A DNA stretch of 13,340 nucleotides from Prevotellaceae bacterium (GTDB taxonomy: Bacteria > Bacteroidota > Bacteroidia > Bacteroidales > Bacteroidaceae), in the NCBI GenBank assembly GCA_003150315.1, contig QAML01000094.1, positions 1 to 13,340 of the forward strand, in the 5' to 3' direction. Both the position numbers and the translations under genes were made by a program. Position 1 is the stretch's first letter. Every line of letters starts with the position of its first letter. This document shows, one piece after another, positions 8,701 to 13,340 of the stretch. The notes beneath the pieces are model-generated. The model did no database searches. It was not told where the DNA came from and worked only from the letters and a program-made list of their open reading frames with translations.

Positions 8701-11700
8701 TACGGTACTGATAGTTGACGGCCAGCGTCGTGGAACCGCCTCCCGGCGCGGGCGAGATACTGTTTTGCGGCAAGCTCACCGCATAGTTGTTCGAAAGCTG
8801 GCTGAACGAAAAAGAGGCCGGGATCGGAGCGTTCGCGTTGAGCGGATTGTTGAAATGGACCGTTACGGTGGGCGTTCGGGTGGCATTGGTCGGATTGGCA
8901 TTGCAGGTCAGCACCAGCACTCCATTCGCGGCCGTAGACAGCGAACAACCCTCGGGCAACCCCGACGTGCTGTGGATCGAGAGGGCCACGGGACCATCCC
9001 GGTGAACGTAGTTCATTTGGATATTCTGTGTGCCGCCGCCGGAGGGTATGCTAAATGAGCTTTGAGCGAGACTGACGTCGTAGGGTGCCGGAGGCTGGGT
9101 AAATGCCACGACATCGGAAAGCGTCCCGGAGGAGTTGGCCGGGTCGCGGAAATTGAAGGTGATCTTTCCGGAAACGGCCGTGCTGGCCAGATTTTTCTCG
9201 AATTCGACAGCCAGTCGGTTGTCTCCGACGATCCGTCCGGAACGGACCTGTCCCAGATCGCCGCTGCAACCCAAATATTGGAAAGTGAACATGGAATCGA
9301 TGGAATATCCCAAATCGAAATATTCGGTTCCTCCGTCCCCGGCGATTTCGATATTTTTGGGCGTTATCGTAATCCATGAACTCATCGACTCCTGCGATAG
9401 CGAGAAGGAGGCCGTTACGGGTTGGGTGCTGTTGAGCGGATTGGCATAGCTTACGGTGAGATTGGCATTGCGATTCTGCCCGGAGATGTTTCTCTCTGCG
9501 GAAAACGTAAGGCGTCCTCCGTTTCCCGGTGAGAGCGTACACCATGCGGGTACGCCGGAGCAGTTTATATATTCGAGATTCATACTCCCGGTTCGTTCCG
9601 CATAAACGATGGACACCATCGTGCTTCCTCCCTCGGAGAGGATAGAGTATGAGGACGATGATGCGCGGATAGCATAGCTTTGCGGTTGCTGTGAAAGGCT
9701 GAACGAGGCCGTAACCGGCTGAGCGCTGTTGAGCGGATTGGTATAGGTCACCGTTATCGTGGCGCTGCGGGCCGTATTGCCGCTGTTGGCCGTACATACC
9801 GCCGAGAGGGTGCCTCCGCTGTTGGGAGTGAGCGTACACCAAGCCGGTACGCCTGTAGCGTTCAGGTAGGTGAGACCGACAGTTCCGGGGCGTTGCGAGT
9901 ATGCCAGCGTGACGGTCTTGGTTTCGCCCGAAGGAGCTACCGTCAAGCTGTTATTGGGAATAGTGATGTCGTAAGGTAGCGGTTGCTGCGAATAGGTAAA
10001 GGTTGCCGATACGGGCTGACTGCTGTTCAGCGGATTGTTGTAAGAAATCGTTGCCGTGCCGCTACGGGTCGTGTTTGTCGTATTCGCAGGAAAGGCCACG
10101 GAGAAGGTTCCGTTGCCGTTTGCCGTTACGGTAGTCCCGGCGGGCAGTCCCGAACAACTTTGATACGTGAGACTGACCGTCCCCGTGCGGTCCACGTAAG
10201 CGAGCGACAGGGTTTTGGTTTCGCCCGCTGCCGCAATGCTCAGGCTATTATTCGGGATGGTGATGTTGTAACTGAGCGGCTGCTGGGAATAGGTAAATGC
10301 GGCCGATACCGGTTGGCTGCTGTTGAGCGGATTCGTGTAATAAATCGTCGCTGTCCCGCTGCGGGTGGCCGAAGTCGTATTCGAGGGAAAGGCAACGGAG
10401 AAGGTCCCGTTGCCGTTTGCCGTTACGGTAGCACCGGAGGGCAATCCCGAACAGCTCTGATAGGTAAGGCCGACCGTGCCGGTACGGTCCACATAGGCGA
10501 GCGACAGGTTTTTTGTCTCACCCGCTGCCGCAATGCTCAGGCTATTATTCGGGATGGTGATATTGTAGCTGAGCGGCTGTTGGGAGAGCGAGAACGATGC
10601 CGTGACGGGTTGCGAAGCGTTGAGCGGATTGTTATAGGAAACGGTAACGGTCGCGCTGCGGGCCGCATTAGTTGTGTTGGCAGTGCAGGAAATGGACAAA
10701 GCACCGTTCGCACCGGCCGTCAGGGTACACCATGAGGGCACCCCCGAACAACTCTGGTAGGTCAAGGTTACCGGGCCGTCCCGATGAACGTAGCTGGCTT
10801 GAAAATTATGCGATCCTCCTGCCGCAGGTATCGTCGCGCTGTTTTGAGCGAATCGAATATCGTATGTTGCCGGAGGCTGCGTGAAAGAGACGACATCGGA
10901 AAGTTGCCGCGATGAGTTGATAGGATCGGTCACGTAGACGGTGATCTGACCTGTGATCGTACTCTGGGTCAGATTCTTTTTGAAGTTGAAGTGAATCTGG
11001 TTCGATCCGAACGCGCCTACCGAATTAAGCTGCGAGGCCCCGCCGCTGTAACTACGATAGTCGATATTGAACAGCGTGTCGGGATTGGAATAGGCGACGT
11101 TGCAGTAATAGCTCCCTCCAGTTCCGCTGACCGACAGGCTTTTGGGAGAGAGAGCTATCCATGAGGGAATCGGTTGTTGGCTGACGGTAAACGAGGTTGT
11201 TTCGGGACGGTTGGCATTGAGCGGATTGGAGTAACTGACCGTAACGGTCCCGGAGACGACCGCCCCGGTCTTGTTCGCTCCGCCATACAGACTCAGCGCT
11301 CCGTTGGCCCCGGCCGTAATCCGGTATCCCGCAGGCAGGCCGCTGGCTCCGAGAAAGGTGGTGTTGACGGCTTCGGTCCGGTTCTTATAGGATACTTGTA
11401 GATTGCTGTATCCCCCTTCGGCAGGAAGATTGACAGATGTAGGTGCTATTTTGATGCTGTAGTCGGGAGTGAGCCCCTGTTGCGAGAAGGAGCATGAGCC
11501 CCAAACCTGACTGCCGTAGTTCGTCGGATCGGGATAGTACAGCATGATGTTGCCCGATCGGGGCGTATATCCGGTATTGGCCGGGAAGGTGACCTGTACG
11601 GTCAGGTTTCCGTTATCCGACACCTGGATATCGGAATAGGGAGCGGTGTAGCGGGCCATTCTCCAATCGAACAGAGAGTCCGGAGAAGGCGCGTAATCGA

Positions 11701-11830
11701 CTTTCAGGGTATAGGTCCCTCCCTGCTGCGGCACGGTGATGCTGCGCGGAGTGAGGGTGACCATCTGCTGTGCGTGCGAGACGAAGGTGCCGGCCAGCAG
11801 CAGAGCCAGCAAAACGATATATTTTTTCAT
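2747..11830 (-). CDS. Giant secreted BACON-RHS protein with putative zinc-metallopeptidase tip (polymorphic toxin candidate)
   Basis: The protein has 3027 residues. A Sec signal peptide (MKKYIVLLALLLAGTFVSHA, cleavage near residue 20) supports the ATG at 11830. Residues about 22-1910 are 19 tandem BACON-like beta-sandwich units. A DUF6443-like segment follows, with YNTTVIYQDGLGRPVQSV shortly after Met1925. YD-type RHS repeats then run to about 2640 (for example YDGFGRLLSIRQ, YTYDELGNVAAK, YDPNGNMSSDGR). The conserved RHS-associated core has DHLGSTR (2675-2681), YDFGARHYDPMIGRW (from 2736) and ARFMDPSGM (ending at 2782). In characterised RHS toxins the shell encloses the C-terminal effector, often released by self-cleavage near this DPxG region. 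The remaining 245 residues form a variable tip with HEAVH (2892-2896) and EVEAY (E2922/E2924), a plausible zincin site. The gene lies 26 nt downstream of another RHS-family gene and overlaps the downstream lipoprotein gene, so one operon is likely. No T9SS-type C-terminal sorting domain is visible, so the route out of the cell is unclear. Architecture is certain; toxicity is inferred. Confidence 0.9.
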   Translation of the reverse strand: MKKYIVLLALLLAGTFVSHAQQMVTLTPRSITVPQQGGTYTLKVDYAPSPDSLFDWRMARYTAPYSDIQVSDNGNLTVQVTFPANTGYTPRSGNIMLYYPDPTNYGSQVWGSCSFSQQGLTPDYSIKIAPTSVNLPAEGGYSNLQVSYKNRTEAVNTTFLGASGLPAGYRITAGANGALSLYGGANKTGAVVSGTVTVSYSNPLNANRPETTSFTVSQQPIPSWIALSPKSLSVSGTGGSYYCNVAYSNPDTLFNIDYRSYSGGASQLNSVGAFGSNQIHFNFKKNLTQSTITGQITVYVTDPINSSRQLSDVVSFTQPPATYDIRFAQNSATIPAAGGSHNFQASYVHRDGPVTLTYQSCSGVPSWCTLTAGANGALSISCTANTTNAARSATVTVSYNNPLNASQPVTASFSLSQQPLSYNITIPNNSLSIAAAGETKNLSLAYVDRTGTVGLTYQSCSGLPSGATVTANGNGTFSVAFPSNTTSATRSGTATIYYTNPLNSSQPVSAAFTYSQQPLSYNITIPNNSLSIAAAGETKTLSLAYVDRTGTVSLTYQSCSGLPAGTTVTANGNGTFSVAFPANTTNTTRSGTATISYNNPLNSSQPVSATFTYSQQPLPYDITIPNNSLTVAPSGETKTVTLAYSQRPGTVGLTYLNATGVPAWCTLTPNSGGTLSAVCTANSGNTARSATITVTYTNPLNSAQPVTASFSLSQQPQSYAIRASSSSYSILSEGGSTMVSIVYAERTGSMNLEYINCSGVPAWCTLSPGNGGRLTFSAERNISGQNRNANLTVSYANPLNSTQPVTASFSLSQESMSSWITITPKNIEIAGDGGTEYFDLGYSIDSMFTFQYLGCSGDLGQVRSGRIVGDNRLAVEFEKNLASTAVSGKITFNFRDPANSSGTLSDVVAFTQPPAPYDVSLAQSSFSIPSGGGTQNIQMNYVHRDGPVALSIHSTSGLPEGCSLSTAANGVLVLTCNANPTNATRTPTVTVHFNNPLNANAPIPASFSFSQLSNNYAVSLPQNSISPAPGGGSTTLAVNYQYRTDPVTLSIHHTEGLPEGCTLTHNGSGTLTAAFPANLSTEVRSGTATVYFNNPVDAAQPLPAVFTYSQNPASFNISVPQTTFTIAPEGGTVTVPLSYVDRPDKVALDYLGAENLPGEYTLTQSGDKASLTLQAKPNRTNMTRYHNITVSFSNPLNASQPVRTSFSVSQEPLSSWIMMTPQSTEVSGSGETKYFDLSYSVDSIFTFQYLGCSGDQGQVLSARISDEDRLVVEFAKNLNDVPITRNITFNFRDPANSSGTLSDIVTITQQPAPYDIRFQQSEIELASGGGTQALGLVYTVRPGTVALNYLRCSEHEDWFTLTSGANGALSLEFSPNEDSTERTASVTVFYENPLDGNNPVSATLSLSQAPLSYDIVLPAQNIVVPKGGGDAEISVSYAHRSGPVSLTFQGAWFPQGISLPKAWSVSVKENRNLNFHMDANGTWEDRTGTIEVSYVNPLGTMPVKGTFTYYQQPLDYSIRFTSHTQLTAAAEGRTYTLQLGYVSLDEPIKPYQIIYDGTEGLPQGSQVMAGENGQLQVYIPGNNTGAERSGTMTVVYIDPNDSDHTVTASLPYVQPALDFSLQVDTPSFTVAPEGGEKHLQVSFSNQQTDLPLVYAGSSDLPEDCSLLAADDGNLILKVGANPSWSARQIECQVFYFLPDDQTATISASFSFTQAAMDHSISVTPQSVTFSPGGESKILQVTYNSPNKPLTLVYKECTGLPNGAFVTVHPDVPGLLTVTFPDNPGAAAKNGRATIVYMDAANEHREETYFDYTQGSATQMVILSPRALSVSPAGGKYLVNAEVFLPDSLDCTANYRGIRNLPDSVQAQGSGAMVNLTFPANETGQAKYGSIEIIYANPADETQEISNTLTYVQPSCVLSEHSSGSMTQRIYRNGNGSHYNTTVIYQDGLGRPVQSVTVGAAPASSTLPQGGDWVSFMEYDCMGRADSVSYLPYVRAFSAGTGTAPDADPYASQQTFYAGKFGMSVAPYAMQRTVYGSGLGLVQARNTPGETHRLSDGYYTRYDYRLNTAADAIVRYVVQADGSLLSQGVFAAGQLSVRRSVDTQNGDQTQRHETLEYTDPNGRTIAREVYISASDRRITYYVYDDLDRLRYVLPPMADTFDCSTAKTAQELGSYCYYTEYDDRGYVVRSQTPGAEYTLSIYDRRGRLAMSQDGNQRANGQWSFVKYDVFDRPVLSGVVTGGTFESHRAALEAATVLYEERGSAVHGYTNRCYPSVPDESAYLKISYYDDYGWLEPDDAHAFAAADALHQSPSADVRDMLTGTKNKVLGIDTARWLTSATYYDNFYRPIQSVSDLYPSGVEITSNTHNFAGQVTRTKVKQTVGDQTYGYDKWLLYDGFGRLLSIRQRVDGDDTNGTVTLASYTYDELGNVAAKSIHDQTETETYAYDLNGRTNAVASPSFSYGLDYEQSTVTGTVPRLDGNVSALRWGTGAAPDKAYAYNYDAVGQLVAAAYKTAAGGAWSASEAYAEKNLSYDRHGNIQTLLRTGEDGSPLHELTEMTYDGNRLQSLRLNGAAAVSYAYDPNGNMSSDGRRGVTIGYNILNLPEEIVAGGQKINYIYSASGEKLACDANGSLTYYRSVMVYGSDNKLLYMLTPEGTVSRTEGSAGTSYTYNYFKKDHLGSTRAVLSAIDGTLQTVQTTDYYPFGLAFSTNNLNKNKYLFSGKELQDGTLGGSMLGLYDFGARHYDPMIGRWTTTDPLARKYIGLSPYNYCANNPARFMDPSGMTIDTLSEKEFASIWSSLRNDMLSTQNRLNTLNTADHEWQSIGMQNNIASLEMRIASIDYTLQTMNIMHSSSQLYSLNRIGPTDIGGLRLDVVSGRNAIVVSYGSIPNFVHEAVHVRQFEEGRVAFSMSSGSPMLNDIYKEVEAYQIQYDYDPLSVQGLISSVGSIVSREGITPAWVQGLYDGNANQPYKPGGYAKTAEIALDRNSTLKDLIPAYPSMGLTYSPDVDLNTNLFDYFNLYYKNGPIK
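2750..3484 (-). other. Variable C-terminal tip with HEAVH zincin-like motif
   Basis: These are residues 2783-3027 of the giant protein, following the RHS core end DPSGM. The first part is helical and probably coiled (TLSEKEFASIWSSL ... IASLEMRIASIDYTLQ). Next come NAIVVSYGSIPNFVHEAVHV, containing HEAVH encoded at 3143-3157, and 25 residues after its second His, KEVEAYQ (residues 2921-2927). HExxH gives two zinc ligands and the catalytic Glu; a downstream Glu as third ligand is the usual zincin arrangement. Several metallopeptidase families are known among polymorphic-toxin tips. Base composition drops here (two sampled lines, 2881-2940 and 3301-3360, give about 42% and 38% GC) against about 68% in a sampled RHS-core line (4321-4380). 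The substrate is unknown. Confidence 0.65.
3940..4018. repeat. Direct repeat, proximal copy inside the RHS core
   Basis: This is the partner of 2185-2263. It encodes residues about 2605-2630 of the giant protein (around QKINYIYSASGEKLACDANG), just before the most conserved RHS-associated core and about 450 nt before the tip begins. Confidence 0.8.
6101..11767 (-). repeat. 19 tandem BACON-like beta-sandwich units (about 297 bp each)
   Basis: Residues 22-1910 divide into 19 units of about 99 residues. Most share an opening '(Y/F)(D/N/S)I...', 'GG.....v.Y..R', 'GLP.G..(L/V)T', 'NGtlsv.f.aN.t...RSgT.TV.Y.NPLN..QPV.asFs.SQQP'. The conserved GG, the Arg before the late strands and the terminal Gln fit BACON-type (Bacteroidetes-associated) Ig-like domains; BACON was proposed to bind carbohydrate or mucin, but here a stalk role is as likely. 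Units beginning SWI start at residues 223, 818 and 1215, and each is followed by a YDI/YDV unit, so part of the array grew by copying pairs or larger blocks. The last units (15-19) are more divergent, and unit 19 (from residue 1818) resembles unit 1 in its QMV opening. Confidence 0.85.
9974..10567 (-). repeat. Recent tandem duplication of BACON-like units 5 and 6
   Basis: Unit 5 (residues 422-520) and unit 6 (521-619) begin with the same 19 residues (YNITIPNNSLSIAAAGETK) and differ at 11 of 99 positions. At DNA level they share a run of about 40 identical bases, starting at 10224 and again at 10521, exactly 297 bp (99 codons) apart. This is a likely substrate for in-frame unit gain or loss. 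Confidence 0.8.
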
Positions 11831-11856
11831 GTCGAATGCGTTTGAGGGTTGAGTCG

Positions 11857-13340
11857 TTATTCGTACTGATAGCTTTTGAGCAGGCAGCGCTCGTTATCGC
11901 GGATAGCCGAGAGACGCCCGAGCGCATCGTATTCGTAGTAGACGGTATGGCCGTTGGGATCGGTTTGGGAGGTCATGCCGACGCCCGGCAGATGGGTGTA
12001 GGTAGTCATGCGGGCATCTTGCGGATAGACGCGCACTTCGTCGATGTATGCGTTCTCCTCGCCTATGGTCGCCCCTCCCCAGAGATTGCGTACGGCATCC
12101 ACTTTCGTCCATGTTCGACCTTCGTCCCGGCTGATCCAATAGCTCAGTATGAATGAGTCCGTCAAAGAGGAGGGATTAAAAGCGAGCTTATAACTACCCC
12201 GGTACGCTTTCCTGCCGGTTTTGGCTAAAGGCAGAATTACGACGTTCGAAGAGGTATCCTCCTCGAAGCTGGTATGGAATATCTCCTTACAAACCGAGGG
12301 CGTATAGTCGGCCGACGATTCATAGGTCATCGCGTTTTGCACGATGGCGATGGGTAGACTTTGGTTATAGCCGTAGATATACGACAATTGACCGCCCGTG
12401 CGATCATTTATGTAGATGGGGTTCAATCCGCCGTCGAATTTCAGGTTGATCGCCAGCGTATCGTACCGGTTGTCCGCATTCAGCCCATCGCCGTGGTTGG
12501 AATGGACGAAATCGGCATCGGCTAAAGGTTGAGCGAGTTTGAGGGACAGATCGGACTGTTTGAGAATGATCTTCGAAGAAGAGACGCTCGCGTCTTTATA
12601 AGTTGTCAGATGTCCTCCGGTGATCCTGCCGTTTTTATAGGAGAGCACTTCGAGGGGGAAAGCGTCCATGTGATTGTCCTGCATCGTTTTCAGGGCGGAA
12701 TACATATTACCGCTATTGGAGGATATATCATAGTCGCACGGATATTTGAACGTCGTTTTGTAAATATTGTTCGCGGCGTCTTTCACAATCGACTCCTTGA
12801 TATGCAGGTAGGTCGTATCATATACATAGGTGGTTACCGACGGCAATGAATAAGCGCTTTGCTCGACGATCACGCTGTCCAGATAGATCGGTTGCGATAT
12901 CCACTTATATGTGGCCATGCGTTTGGTCGGCGTACCGAAGATCGGATACTGACTGTTTTCCATCGTCGCGCACAGGATCTCCGCTTTAGCCGGCGCATTC
13001 ATATCGTAACGATTGCGTTGCCGCATTTGTAGGGTCCCGTCGGCTGAATACAGGCTTTGTTCCAGCAACAGACCACGTTGCCATGCATAAGAAGTTCGGG
13101 GAAGGTAGGTGCGTGACGAATAGCTCGGAGGTTCGTGCATCATACCGGCAGCGTAGGGCGTGTATATGTCCGGTAAGGAATCCGGATACTGGGCGAAAGA
13201 CGAGTACCGGTAAAGCGTGTAGGAGCCGTCCGGAAGAATCTCTTTGACCAACGGATAGACGATCGGCGATCCGTTCTGATCGAACAGCGCATTGAAACTC
13301 ATGCTGTTGATACGATATGTGAACGTATTGGCCAAATAGG
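11857..13340 (-). CDS. RHS-family protein, C-terminal part (5' end outside window)
   Basis: The frame is open from the right window edge to TAA at 11857-11859; at least 493 codons are present and no start is visible. The last 48 residues hold an RHS/YD-type repeat, SQTDPNGHTVYYEYDALGRL followed by SAIRDNERCLLKSYQYE. The roughly 90 residues before it (FHTSFEEDTSSNVV ... GEENAYIDEVRVYPQDARMT) look like a jelly-roll, CBM-like beta domain (AYRGSYKLAF, FILSYWISRDEGRTWTKV, AYIDEVRVYP). The earlier part (YNQSLPIAIVQNAM, SLYSADGTLQMRQRNRYD, Tyr-rich) is typical of the long Bacteroidetes surface proteins encoded next to DUF6443-RHS genes. It ends right after one YD repeat, without an RHS core or tip. 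The giant gene starts 26 nt downstream, so the two are probably co-transcribed and may work together; their partnership is inferred from this position and shared repeat type. Confidence 0.7.
   Translation of the reverse strand, partial: YLANTFTYRINSMSFNALFDQNGSPIVYPLVKEILPDGSYTLYRYSSFAQYPDSLPDIYTPYAAGMMHEPPSYSSRTYLPRTSYAWQRGLLLEQSLYSADGTLQMRQRNRYDMNAPAKAEILCATMENSQYPIFGTPTKRMATYKWISQPIYLDSVIVEQSAYSLPSVTTYVYDTTYLHIKESIVKDAANNIYKTTFKYPCDYDISSNSGNMYSALKTMQDNHMDAFPLEVLSYKNGRITGGHLTTYKDASVSSSKIILKQSDLSLKLAQPLADADFVHSNHGDGLNADNRYDTLAINLKFDGGLNPIYINDRTGGQLSYIYGYNQSLPIAIVQNAMTYESSADYTPSVCKEIFHTSFEEDTSSNVVILPLAKTGRKAYRGSYKLAFNPSSLTDSFILSYWISRDEGRTWTKVDAVRNLWGGATIGEENAYIDEVRVYPQDARMTTYTHLPGVGMTSQTDPNGHTVYYEYDALGRLSAIRDNERCLLKSYQYE

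Noticed and set aside
3535..9379. Many long plus-strand open frames opposite the giant gene (for example 4529-5551, 3755-4468, 7766-8314)
   Set aside because: They are antisense to a continuous 3027-codon frame with clear domain structure. Their predicted proteins are Arg/Val/Gly-rich without family motifs, and they recur with the repeat period, as expected for shadows of GC-rich repetitive coding DNA.
6101..11767. Regular repeats of about 297 bp considered as CRISPR or satellite DNA
   Set aside because: The period is exactly whole codons, the frame is open throughout and units vary by conservative changes, so these are protein domain repeats.
1..13340. tRNA, rRNA or riboswitch sequences
   Set aside because: No cloverleaf, rRNA-like or recognisable riboswitch stretch was seen in the gene-free gaps.

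Overview
The window looks like a Bacteroidales chromosome, perhaps Rikenellaceae/Alistipes-like. This is inferred from BACON-like Ig-type repeats with the typical '..SQQP' ends, a DUF6443-type RHS protein, an RteC-family regulator, lipocalin-like small proteins, start codons without obvious Shine-Dalgarno sequences, and a GC-rich backbone with AT-rich inserts. The genus is a guess; the order is fairly secure.

Layout. (1) Bases 1-354 (+) are the 3' end of a lipocalin-like gene. (2) Bases 511-2100 look like the relic of an integrative/conjugative element. A minus-strand pseudogene (558-1178), resembling the N-terminal part of DUF4099/DUF3945-type mobile-element proteins, carries a nonsense codon and several frameshifts. 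It diverges from an apparently intact rteC-family gene (1474-2034, +), which has short direct and inverted repeats upstream. (3) Bases 2035-2363 hold no gene but contain a 79-bp orphan fragment of an RHS core and a strong 15-bp-stem terminator. (4) Bases 2364-13340 are one minus-strand operon: the 3' end of an RHS-family gene (entering from the right edge), then a 3027-residue secreted BACON-RHS protein, then a 128-residue lipoprotein whose ATG overlaps the stop of the giant gene (ATGA).

The central object is the 3027-aa protein. It has a Sec signal peptide, 19 tandem BACON-like units of about 99 residues (residues 22-1910), a DUF6443/YD-repeat RHS shell (about 1925-2782, ending ARFMDPSGM), and a 245-residue C-terminal tip. 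The tip contains HEAVH (2892-2896) plus a downstream EVEAY, a plausible zincin active site. The tip and the lipoprotein gene are distinctly AT-rich compared with the RHS core. A 79-bp segment of the RHS core is repeated in direct orientation just beyond the terminator, so direct repeats flank the tip-lipoprotein cassette. I read this as a polymorphic-toxin locus: a long secreted stalk, an RHS shell, an exchangeable metallopeptidase tip, and a translationally coupled candidate immunity lipoprotein. The toxin/immunity roles and the exchange mechanism are inference; the architecture is visible in the sequence.
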